NCBI GenBank assembly: GCA_964621455.1
Contig: CAZULW010000005.1
Coordinates: forward strand, 1 to 64,000
From: G020354025 sp964621455
GTDB lineage: Bacteria; Fidelibacterota; Marinisomatia; SCGC-AAA003-L08; TS1B11
Direction of reading: 5' to 3'
DNA length: 64,000 bases
Below, piece by piece: positions 34,203 through 41,958 of this stretch. The notes under the pieces were generated by a model. It made no database searches. It saw only the letters and a list, made by a program, of their open reading frames with translations, and was not told where the DNA came from. The stretch's first letter is position 1. Every line of letters begins with the position of its first letter. The position numbers and the translations under genes were made by a program.

Positions 34203-34884
34203 CGCTCGCCTCCTCGGTTTGGGTGTTGCGCCTGAACTCCAGTTCCGCCACGTGGTGTCGATACAGGACCATATAGATCAGCATGAGTGTGAAGCTGAAC
34301 AGGGAGAAGAAGAATATCCTCAGGATGCTGGAGGGCTGCCGGGCCATCTCCATCTGGGGGTGGCTCTGCACTTCGGCGGCCCACCAGGTAACGGCCGTGA
34401 GAATCAGGGGGATATCGATCACCGCCAGGATAGCGATCACCGCCGCGTAGCGCGAGGCCCGCTCATAAGGCCCGCCGAACGCCCGGACCATAAAATACCC
34501 CACGAAGATGAGGAACAGGACCAGCGTGGTGGTGAGACGCGGCTCCCAGCTCCAGGGTTTCCCCCACATAGGTGTGGCCCAGATCGGCCCGGTGACCAGG
34601 ATCAGCAGCGCGAAGAGAGTGCCCACCTCGGCGCCGGCCAGGGACCAGATATCCCATCGGGATCGGCGCGTGACCAGGTAGGCGGCGCCGGCCAGGGCCG
34701 TCAGCAGGTACGCCAGGAAGGCGTTCCAGGCCAGGGGCACGTGGTAGTAAAAGATTTTCTGGGCCATCTCCTGTTCCGGAACCACGGGGGCCACCTTGTA
34801 GATAAGCCACAGGTTAACGATGGCGGTCACCAGGGTAACCGCTAACAGGATTTGGTTACGCACTATACTGTGGAAAGACTGCAT
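34195..34884 (-). CDS. ccmC: Heme exporter protein CcmC
   Basis: A 229-residue six-helix membrane protein of the heme-handling (HHP) family. The Trp-rich periplasmic motif that holds heme reads ATPMWGKPWSWEPRLTTTL (about residues 115-135), flanked by conserved histidines (YHVPLAWNAF at the first loop and a second near ILTAVTWWAAEVQSHP). It attaches heme to CcmE. The gene abuts ccmB (one base apart) and overlaps ccmD. Confidence 0.93.
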   Translation of the reverse strand: MQSFHSIVRNQILLAVTLVTAIVNLWLIYKVAPVVPEQEMAQKIFYYHVPLAWNAFLAYLLTALAGAAYLVTRRSRWDIWSLAGAEVGTLFALLILVTGPIWATPMWGKPWSWEPRLTTTLVLFLIFVGYFMVRAFGGPYERASRYAAVIAILAVIDIPLILTAVTWWAAEVQSHPQMEMARQPSSILRIFFFSLFSFTLMLIYMVLYRHHVAELEFRRNTQTEEASDV

Positions 34885-35553
34885 TTATTGCTCCGAAATA
34901 TAATCAAATATGAAGGTGCCCGCTAAGACGAACAGGGCAAAAAAGGTCACCAGGAGCAGGAGCCAGAAGTCCCATTCCCCGAAGGGCCGCCCGGCAAGTG
35001 CGGCGCTGGTGGCCCGGGTGGCGGCGATCAGCAGGGGGGCTAGCAGGGGAAACAGCAGGATGGGCAGCAGCGTTTCACCTGCCGGAGAGCGCAGGCTCAT
35101 GCCGGCGATGAGGGTGCCGACGGCGGCGATAGCCAGGTCGGTGATGACGAGAATGAGGGCCAGGGAAGCGGGCGCCCTCAGCAGGGGCATTTCCAGGAAT
35201 AGTCCGAACAGTGGCAGGCTCACCAGCTGGGCCGCCAGCAGAAAGACGAAGAACGCCGCCGCTTTGCCCAGGTAGATCGCGCTGCGGTCCACCGGCGCGG
35301 TGAGCAGCAGGGAATAGGCCTCCAGCTCCTTCTCCTGACCGAAGGACCGCAGCAGACCCAGCACCGCGGTGAAGAAGTAAGTCAGCCACATCAGGCCCGG
35401 GGTGAAAGCCCGGAACTGGGCGGTACCGGCGTCGAAGGCGAAGGAGAACAGCAGAATGACCGCCGCGGCGAAGACCACCATAGTCGACAGGCTCTCGCGG
35501 GTGCGCAGCTCCAGACGGAGATCTTTGACGAAGACGGTCCAGAAAGCCATCAC
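34885..35553 (-). CDS. ccmB: Heme exporter protein CcmB
   Basis: A 222-residue six-helix ABC permease. The lead FVKDLRLELRTRESLSTMVV and the loop GLLRSFGQEKELEAYSLLL are characteristic of CcmB. With CcmA it forms the ATPase that drives release of heme-loaded CcmE from CcmC. It overlaps ccmA by four bases (ATGA) and is followed directly by ccmC. Confidence 0.94.
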   Translation of the reverse strand: MMAFWTVFVKDLRLELRTRESLSTMVVFAAAVILLFSFAFDAGTAQFRAFTPGLMWLTYFFTAVLGLLRSFGQEKELEAYSLLLTAPVDRSAIYLGKAAAFFVFLLAAQLVSLPLFGLFLEMPLLRAPASLALILVITDLAIAAVGTLIAGMSLRSPAGETLLPILLFPLLAPLLIAATRATSAALAGRPFGEWDFWLLLLVTFFALFVLAGTFIFDYISEQ

Positions 35554-36248
35554 GGAACCTCGCGGCCCAGGTGTGGGAGCAAGTCTCTTTCTCCGGGTGC
35601 TGCCACGTCCCTGGCAATGATACCCCGGCTGAGGAGGAGCGCCCGGTCCGCCCGGGCCACTCCCCAGCCTAGGTCGTGGCTGGTGAAAAACACCGTCCGG
35701 CCCTGAGACCGCCAGCGCGCCATTGTCTCGCTGAGCAGCTCCGCGCCGTCCACATCCAAGGCCGTCGCGGGCTCGTCCAGCAGGGCCAGTCGCCAGGTAG
35801 CCAGCTCCAGGCGTATCAGTCCCAGACGCTGCAGCATCCCTTCGGAGTAGACCCGCACCGGCTCGCCTTCGCGACCCGCCAGCCCGTAGCGGTCCATGAG
35901 GGTTTGAAACGCCTTTTTGTCCCAGGCCTGCCCGCGCAGCCGGGTGCTGAGCATCAGGTTTTCCCGGGCGGTGAAGGCGGGGTAGAGATTGGGGTGGTGC
36001 CCCAGGTAGACCATGTCCCGCCGCCAGGCGCTGCCAGCAGTGAACAGGGGCCGCCCGTTCAGGCTGGCGGTTCCGTTTTCGGGGTGCATGATGCCGGCCA
36101 GGATGCGCAGCAGGGTGGTCTTACCGCTGCCATTGCGGCCCGCAAGCAGGACCGCCTCCCCGGCGGCCAGGGAAAATGATACGTCCCGCAGCACCGGGCG
36201 CAGGTGGAAAGATTTGGAAATGTGTTCTGCGGTGAAAAGTTCAGCCAA
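35550..36248 (-). CDS. ccmA: Cytochrome c maturation ATPase CcmA
   Basis: A 232-residue ABC ATPase with Walker A GRNGSGKTT (about residues 37-45), the signature segment YSEGMLQRLGL (a variant of LSxGQ), and Walker B LALLDEPATALD. The size is usual. It supplies ATP hydrolysis for the CcmAB complex. It lies 12 bases downstream of the zinc-ribbon gene and overlaps ccmB. The signature SEGMLQR is typical of CcmA, not of exporters for drugs. Confidence 0.94.
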   Translation of the reverse strand: MAELFTAEHISKSFHLRPVLRDVSFSLAAGEAVLLAGRNGSGKTTLLRILAGIMHPENGTASLNGRPLFTAGSAWRRDMVYLGHHPNLYPAFTARENLMLSTRLRGQAWDKKAFQTLMDRYGLAGREGEPVRVYSEGMLQRLGLIRLELATWRLALLDEPATALDVDGAELLSETMARWRSQGRTVFFTSHDLGWGVARADRALLLSRGIIARDVAAPGERDLLPHLGREVP

Positions 36249-36260
36249 GGGAACAGACGG

Positions 36261-36746
36261 CTAATTCAGCAGTCCCCGGCCGCAGCTGGCACAGAATCGG
36301 TCGCCGGACTGCACCACCGCGCCGCAGCCGGGACAAGTATCCCCCACCGCCGTGCCGCAGCTGCTACAGAACCTGGTGCCGGGTCCGATGAGCGTTCCAC
36401 AGTCGGGACAGACGAGCTCCTCAGCGGGTGCCGGTGCGGGGCCTACCGGCGGGACCTGCTCTATCAGCGCACCCTCCAGCTGACGCATGACCTGTGTCAC
36501 CTCGGCTAGAAGATCGGCCTGGGTGCGATTGAAGTCCTGTTCATCTATCAGCCCCATCTCCCGCTCGAACTCCACCTCCCGGATCTGCTTGTACAGATTG
36601 ACCTTGCGCAGTTCCAGGGCGGTGGCCCGGGTAGCCGCGTCCTCGCCCACCGTCGCCACCTTCTCAGACGCAAACGGTACCAGCACATAATAGGCTGGGC
36701 CGATAGCGACCAGGATAAGAACAACCAGAGGCAGAAGCGTATCCAT
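36261..36746 (-). CDS. CcmI-like membrane protein with double zinc ribbon
   Basis: A 161-residue protein: one N-terminal helix (MDTLLPLVVLILVAIGPAYY), then a coiled segment resembling CcmI (KQIREVEFEREMGLIDEQDF and following residues), then two zinc ribbons CPDCG...CSSCG and CPGCG...CASCG at the C-terminus. The start is at 36746, one base after the ccmH stop. CcmI normally chaperones apocytochrome with TPR repeats; here those are replaced by zinc ribbons. Its place between ccmH and ccmA argues that it does the CcmI job or an assembly role. Confidence 0.78.
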   Translation of the reverse strand: MDTLLPLVVLILVAIGPAYYVLVPFASEKVATVGEDAATRATALELRKVNLYKQIREVEFEREMGLIDEQDFNRTQADLLAEVTQVMRQLEGALIEQVPPVGPAPAPAEELVCPDCGTLIGPGTRFCSSCGTAVGDTCPGCGAVVQSGDRFCASCGRGLLN

Positions 36747-36747
36747 C

Positions 36748-37224
36748 TCAGATGTCCAGCTCCTGCATTTCCTTGTTGATCTTCTCCAGAAATTCGTTGT
36801 CATAGGGTTTGCGCGCGGCTGGAGCGGCCTGCGGGGCCGGCTGCCCCTTGATCCGGCTGATGAAATAGATCAACAGCAGTCCACCCACCAGGAGGATCAA
36901 CGGCGGCATGATGTAGGCCAGCAGGTTGAAACCCCGGGCGCGGGGCCGGGCCAGGATTCGCTCGCCGTAAATGGCCACATACATATCCAGGATTTCCTCC
37001 TTGGTCCTACTTTCCGCCAGTAGCCGGGCAATCTGGGCCTTCACCTGCCGGGCGGCTTCCGAATCGTGGTCTCCGACGGGGCTTCCATAGCAGCAGGGGG
37101 CCATGATCTCGTATCCCAGCTCGCGCTGCAGAGCTTCCTGGCCCTCTAGGACGGTCGGCTCTTCCTGGCAGACAGCTGCCGCTGCCGGCAAGATAAGCGA
37201 TAATACCAGAACGATACGGATCAT
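36748..37224 (-). CDS. ccmH: CcmH, apocytochrome c thioreductase subunit
   Basis: A 158-residue CcmH with signal peptide, the domain ELGYEIMAPCCYGSPVGDHD (CC in place of the classic LRCxxC), helix with LLAESRTKEEILDMYVAIYG, and then a C-terminal membrane helix. The CC pair is a variant seen in other phyla. The start overlaps the ccmF stop (ATGA, MIRIVLVLSL), and it ends one base before the zinc-ribbon gene. With CcmF it performs heme ligation to apocytochrome c. Confidence 0.9.
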   Translation of the reverse strand: MIRIVLVLSLILPAAAAVCQEEPTVLEGQEALQRELGYEIMAPCCYGSPVGDHDSEAARQVKAQIARLLAESRTKEEILDMYVAIYGERILARPRARGFNLLAYIMPPLILLVGGLLLIYFISRIKGQPAPQAAPAARKPYDNEFLEKINKEMQELDI

Positions 37225-39194
37225 GCCAGTTTCTCCTTCAGCCGCCGGTCGGTGCGGCTGGGCCAGATGGCCACCAGGGTGCCGAGGACCGCAATAATGC
37301 TCCCCAGCCATACCATCTGCACCAGGGGATTGATCATGATTTTCAAGGCAACGCTCTGGTTCTCCGTGCTGATTCCGCCCACGATGGCGTACAGGTCCCG
37401 CAGGGGCCGGGAATGAATCGCCACCTCCGAGTGAGGCTGTTGGTTCTGATCGGTGTATATCCGCCGCTCGGGCCTGAGCACGGTCACCGGCCGGTCCCTG
37501 CGGCTTACCGAGAGCTGCGCAATCCAGGCGCTGTGGTTGGACCGTTCCGCCACGTAGTAGCGGTCCAGCGTGAACACATACCCTTTCAGCAAGACAGTTT
37601 CTCCGGGCTTGAGGGCCAGCTCCCGCTCCGTGGTGAAGGCCTTGCCGACAAAGCCGATGAACATAAATAGAACCCCAAGGTGGACGATGGCCCCGCCGTA
37701 CCGGCTGCGGTTCTTATCCACCATGTTCCGCAAGGCCGTAAGGGGCGACTCACCGCCGATTCTGCGCCGGGCCCGGATGCCACGCACCGCTTCTATAATG
37801 ATGCCCGCCAGCACAAAGGCGACCAGTGCGAAGGTTACCAGTGGATATACCTGCCGCAGACCGAGTAGCATGCCCGCAGCCGCTGCTATGATGGCCGCCG
37901 CCACCGGCGGTGTGAAGTTCCGTCTCAGGGTCCTCCAGGAGGTGCGCCGCCAGGCCAGCAGGGGACCCACCCCGAGTATCACCAGCAGCAGCAGCCCCAT
38001 GGGAACGGTGGTGCGGTTAAAGTAGGGCGATCCCATGGTGATCTTGGTGCCCCGCACCGCTTCGGACAGAATGGGGAACATGGTGCCCCACAGCACCGCC
38101 AGGGCCAGGGCCACGAAGATCATATTGTTGAAGAGAAATCCGCTCTCGCGGCTGGCGAACGACTCCATGCGGTTCTGCGAAGTCAGTTCACTTCTGCGCA
38201 GGATCACCAGGGTGACGCAGGTTAGAATGATGACCAGGACAAAGCCGAAGAACCAGATACCCAGTTCGCTGGCGGCGAAGGCGTGAACCGACGAGAGGAT
38301 GCCGCTGCGCGTAAGGTACGTACCGAAGATGGTCAGAATGAACGTGGACATGATGAGGATCACGTTCCACAGGCGGAGCATGTTCTTCTTTTCCTGGATA
38401 CGCACCGAGTGGAGGTACGCGGTAGCGGTGAGCCAGGGCAGGAGGGAGGCGTTTTCCACCGGGTCCCAGGCCCAGTAGCCTCCCCAGCCCAGTTCCATGT
38501 AAGCCCACAGGCCGCCCAGGATGATGCCTATCCCCAGGAACATCCAGGGCAGAAGGGTCCAGCGGCGGGTGAAACGGACCCAGGTGGCATCCATGCGCCG
38601 GTTGACCAGCGCGGCCACGGCAAACGCAAACGGCACTACAAAGCCCACGTATCCCAGATAGAGCACAGGCGGATGTATCAGCATTACCGGATGCTGCAAC
38701 AGGGGGTTGAGACCCATGCCGCGGACGGAGACCTCGGCCCCCGGAGGCAAGGGAGTGAAGGGATTCTCGAAAAAATAGGTGACGATCAGGAAAAAGAGCA
38801 TCACCACCGCCAGCACCAGGTTCACCACCGGCATGAGGGACAAGTTACGGCGACGGTTGAGGTAGCCTACCAGGAGGACGTACACGCCCAGCACAGCAAG
38901 CCAGAACAGCAGGGAGCCCTCCATGCCCGCCCACAGACCGGCGAACTTGTAGATGGTAGGGGTAGCGGCGCTGCTGTAGCGGGCCACGTATTCCAGGCCG
39001 AAGTTGCTCGTCAGCAGCTGGTGGGTCAGAGCCAATGTGGCCGCCAGCACCAGCAGTGCCGAGACCCGGAGTCCCCGCTGGGCCCCGACGAAATACCGCC
39101 GGTCGCGGTTAGCCAGGTAGAGAAGGCTTAGAACCAGCGTCAGAGTGCAGAAGATCAGCGCCAGTTGCAGGCAGGTCGAGCCTAGGAGCACCAT
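37221..39194 (-). CDS. ccmF: Heme lyase CcmF
   Basis: A 657-residue membrane protein with about 15 helices. The WWD-type heme-handling motif reads GWGGYWAWDPVENASLLPWL (about residues 235-255). The periplasmic loop with HPPVLYLGYVG and the four conserved histidines is visible, and the C-terminus has a beta-strand region as in CcmF. Full length. It transfers heme from holo-CcmE to apocytochrome c. It is the first gene of the ccm operon and is coupled to ccmH. Confidence 0.95.
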   Translation of the reverse strand: MVLLGSTCLQLALIFCTLTLVLSLLYLANRDRRYFVGAQRGLRVSALLVLAATLALTHQLLTSNFGLEYVARYSSAATPTIYKFAGLWAGMEGSLLFWLAVLGVYVLLVGYLNRRRNLSLMPVVNLVLAVVMLFFLIVTYFFENPFTPLPPGAEVSVRGMGLNPLLQHPVMLIHPPVLYLGYVGFVVPFAFAVAALVNRRMDATWVRFTRRWTLLPWMFLGIGIILGGLWAYMELGWGGYWAWDPVENASLLPWLTATAYLHSVRIQEKKNMLRLWNVILIMSTFILTIFGTYLTRSGILSSVHAFAASELGIWFFGFVLVIILTCVTLVILRRSELTSQNRMESFASRESGFLFNNMIFVALALAVLWGTMFPILSEAVRGTKITMGSPYFNRTTVPMGLLLLVILGVGPLLAWRRTSWRTLRRNFTPPVAAAIIAAAAGMLLGLRQVYPLVTFALVAFVLAGIIIEAVRGIRARRRIGGESPLTALRNMVDKNRSRYGGAIVHLGVLFMFIGFVGKAFTTERELALKPGETVLLKGYVFTLDRYYVAERSNHSAWIAQLSVSRRDRPVTVLRPERRIYTDQNQQPHSEVAIHSRPLRDLYAIVGGISTENQSVALKIMINPLVQMVWLGSIIAVLGTLVAIWPSRTDRRLKEKLA

Positions 39195-39467
39195 GGCAGA
39201 ACTTTATCGTAGAGACCGCTGAGAGCGCAGAGAATGTTTTTCGTCAAGACAATAGAATCTTTTTCTTATCTGGGTCTGTATAATTCTCCGGGTTTTTCTT
39301 TTGATCCAATCCCATCTCCGCGTACTATGCGATCCTTCGACTACGCTCAGGCTTCGTCGTGAACGTTCGGCTGAGCTCACGTCGAAGCCTCAGCCGAACG
39401 GACAAGCCTCTGTGGTTAGATCTCTTACCGCCTGAATCTATCCCTTCTACACGGCATATACAACGGT
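39195..39467. other. Intergenic gap with 12-bp inverted repeat
   Basis: The gap separates ccmF from ccmE on the same strand. At 39364-39400 it has a perfect 12-base inverted repeat (CGTTCGGCTGAG/CTCAGCCGAACG, 13-base loop), a palindrome of the widespread type CTTCGACTACGCTCAGG. It may end transcription of ccmE or simply be a mobile palindrome. Nothing else is seen. Confidence 0.5.
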
Positions 39468-39854
39468 TCACTCGACCTCGTAGCGGGAGGCGCACTTGGT
39501 CATAAGGTTGTCCGCCGTGAAAACACCATTGCGGTACTCGCCCTCAATAATTACCTCGGCGCTGTCTTTGAACAGGTCCGGCGTCAGGCCGGAGTAGTGG
39601 ACCGGCAGTCCTTTATCACCCTGGATCATAACAAAATCGACACTCAGCCGGTCAGCTGAGTGGACGATGGAGCCCGCTTCCACCAGCCCCCCCAGGCGTA
39701 AGCGGTGCTGTTCCCAGGTATCCTGATTCTCGTGCAATTCCGCAATACTCACGTAGGGCACCTCCTCCTCTTCGGTCCCGATAGTAAGCCAACCGAAGAC
39801 GATCAGGGTGGCGGCTACGATGAGAATCACGAACTTGGTCCGTTTACTTTTCAT
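39468..39854 (-). CDS. ccmE: Cytochrome c maturation protein CcmE, CxxxY type
   Basis: A 128-residue heme chaperone. An N-terminal helix is followed by the OB-fold barrel: LRLGGLVEAGSIV, VDFVMIQGDKGLPVHYSGL and PDLFKDSAEVIIEGEYR. The heme-binding stretch near the C-terminus reads MTKCASRYEVE, i.e. Cys-x3-Tyr where the classic CcmE has His-x3-Tyr. The Cys form is known from Desulfovibrio and archaea. The start is at 39854 with AAGGA upstream. It stands apart from ccmF by the 273-base gap but is oriented with it. Confidence 0.9.
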   Translation of the reverse strand: MKSKRTKFVILIVAATLIVFGWLTIGTEEEEVPYVSIAELHENQDTWEQHRLRLGGLVEAGSIVHSADRLSVDFVMIQGDKGLPVHYSGLTPDLFKDSAEVIIEGEYRNGVFTADNLMTKCASRYEVE

Positions 39855-39975
39855 GGGATTAATCCTTATATCGATTTCCTTCGAGATGCCAGTCAAGGTC
39901 TTCCCTTAACGGGCCGATCCTGACACAAGGTTGGTAATTTACGTAGATATCCTTGATCCAACAGGAAATATCAGG

Positions 39976-41955
39976 TCAATTTACCTGTCCGGCGGCCAGA
40001 CGGGTCTGCTCCTGGGATGGCAGATCTTCCAACGCCTGCCGGGCGAAGGGGGAGAGGTCGTCGTATACGATTTCGCCCTTACGGTAGCCTGCCAGCTCGC
40101 TCTCCAGCTCCTCGTAGTATCCGGCGTGCTTGTGGCGCCACTCCTCGACGCTCATCTTCCCGGTGACCATCACGCTGCTTCCCGGGTATTCCTCGGGATG
40201 GAAGATAGTGAAGAAGAGATGCCAGACGACGATGGCCAGCGTGGCCAGCCAAGCTTCCCAGTAGTGCACGGCTTCGGATACCTTGATTAGCCAGACCGGG
40301 GTGGCCTCCCCGAGGATGGTCGGGAACCACAGAATGAAGCCCGTGAGACCCATGACGACCGCCCCCCAGGCCAGGGCCCAGTATTCGATCTTCTGGCCAT
40401 AGTCGAACAGGCCGTACTTAACGTCGGGAGGACGCCCCTTCGCAGATGCGCGCATGTTGCGGGAAAAGTCCCTGACATCCCGCCTCAGGGGCAGCATCCG
40501 CAGCAGGTGCTGCCGTCCCCAGGGACTGGCAAGCGCGTAGACCAGGTGCCACGCCGCCACCGCCGCCATGGTCCCGGCCGCGATGCGGTGTATCAGACCG
40601 CGGGCGGTTTCCGTCAGTCCGAGGGAGCCGAGGACCCGCACCCAGCCCGCCTCGGGAAACTTGAGGGCGAACCCGGTGATCGCCAGGATAGTGAAGGAAA
40701 CCAGCAGCAGTGTATGCTGCCAGACTTCCTGCACGGAAAAGCGGCGGATGGCCGGTGCAGCCGCTCCACCACCTTCAATGACCCTGGCCATTCCACGTTT
40801 GCGCTGCTTCAGGTAGCCGGTGAAAATGATGCCGTTATGGACCAACATGAAGCCGATGGTCCCGATAATGAGCACCACGTAGATGGTCTGCACGATATCC
40901 TCGATCGGCGTCTCCCGGATGAGGAGCGAGGAGTGAGTGTAGGCCTGGGCGAACTGGGCGGTGGCGTTGGGATGGCACGTGGCGCAGGTACGTTGCAGGT
41001 TGGAGGGGTGAATGGTGGAGTTCTCGTGCTCCTGGCCGAGAATGGCGTGCACGCCGTGGCAGTCGAAGCAGCTGGCCGCGTCCTCATCACCCCGCAGGAC
41101 AGCCAGGCCGTGGTAGCTGTCTCGGTAGGTGGCGGCCACGCCCTCCTGCAGTCCGTATTTCAGGGCCAGTTCATCGTCGGAATGGCACTTCAGACAGGTG
41201 TGGTCGGCCAGATCGCGCTTTTTGATAATGTCGTAGCGGCCGGTGGGGTCGCTGATGGCGTGTTCACCGTGGCAGGAGATGCAGGCCGGCGCGTCCCGAA
41301 CACCCCGCTGGAGGGCCAGCCAGTGGTCGCTGCCATGGAATTCCTCGTACTCCTGCACGTGACAATTACCGCAGGTCTCCGCCACGTTCCAGTAATTGAT
41401 GGTAGACCGTGAGTGCCGCTGGTTCTGGATGTCGTGGGTCCCGTGGCAGTTGTTGCAGGTAGCGGAGGCATAGCCTGACTCCTCGAGGACGCTGAAATGT
41501 ATGCTCTGCTTGTAGCGGGTCACCGGGTTCAGAATGTCGATTTTGTGGCGCTCCACAAGTTCCGGATTGGCATGGCAGCGACCGCAGGTGCTGATCATAT
41601 TGGCGGGATGCACTAGCGAGTTGCTGTCATCGGCGGACAGGATCTGGTGGTCGCCGTGGCAGTCGACGCAGGTGGCCACATCCAGCTGCTCCCCTGTCAG
41701 CAACAGTCCATGTACACTGGCGGAGTGCTCGGCCCATTCATCCTCGTGGCAGCCGCCGCAGGCCTTCTCCTGGGAGAAGGGAGGCAGGGTTTCCTCCTCC
41801 ACGTGCAGATCGAGGTCAACTTGCGTGTGGCAGGTTTCGCAGTCGAAGTCCTCGTGCACCGACACTTCGACGGAAACCTCGTGGCAGTCAAGACAAGGAC
41901 TTTCTTGCGCCCATAAGGGAATAACCAGAAATAGTATACAAACCAGTTTCGTCAT
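39976..41955 (-). CDS. CbcL-like fusion: 11-heme cytochrome c plus b-type membrane domain
   Basis: A 659-residue protein. A signal peptide leads to eleven CXXCH sites (CLDCH to CATCH) in the first 345 residues. Next comes a membrane helix near 355 (VVLIIGTIGFMLVHNGIIF), then a b561/FdhI-type cytochrome b domain with visible heme ligands in VWQHTLLLV, LIHRIAAGTMAAVAAWHLVY and WLATLAIVVWHLFF. The layout matches CbcL of Geobacter, which oxidises menaquinol at low potential and feeds periplasmic cytochromes for metal reduction. It follows the 17-heme homologue by three bases, so the two are one transcriptional pair. Confidence 0.85.
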   Translation of the reverse strand: MTKLVCILFLVIPLWAQESPCLDCHEVSVEVSVHEDFDCETCHTQVDLDLHVEEETLPPFSQEKACGGCHEDEWAEHSASVHGLLLTGEQLDVATCVDCHGDHQILSADDSNSLVHPANMISTCGRCHANPELVERHKIDILNPVTRYKQSIHFSVLEESGYASATCNNCHGTHDIQNQRHSRSTINYWNVAETCGNCHVQEYEEFHGSDHWLALQRGVRDAPACISCHGEHAISDPTGRYDIIKKRDLADHTCLKCHSDDELALKYGLQEGVAATYRDSYHGLAVLRGDEDAASCFDCHGVHAILGQEHENSTIHPSNLQRTCATCHPNATAQFAQAYTHSSLLIRETPIEDIVQTIYVVLIIGTIGFMLVHNGIIFTGYLKQRKRGMARVIEGGGAAAPAIRRFSVQEVWQHTLLLVSFTILAITGFALKFPEAGWVRVLGSLGLTETARGLIHRIAAGTMAAVAAWHLVYALASPWGRQHLLRMLPLRRDVRDFSRNMRASAKGRPPDVKYGLFDYGQKIEYWALAWGAVVMGLTGFILWFPTILGEATPVWLIKVSEAVHYWEAWLATLAIVVWHLFFTIFHPEEYPGSSVMVTGKMSVEEWRHKHAGYYEELESELAGYRKGEIVYDDLSPFARQALEDLPSQEQTRLAAGQVN

Positions 41956-41958
41956 ATT

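Noticed and set aside
38283..39131. 282-codon + strand frame
   Set aside because: Antisense shadow of ccmF, rich in His, Gln and Pro as expected for reverse-read membrane codons.
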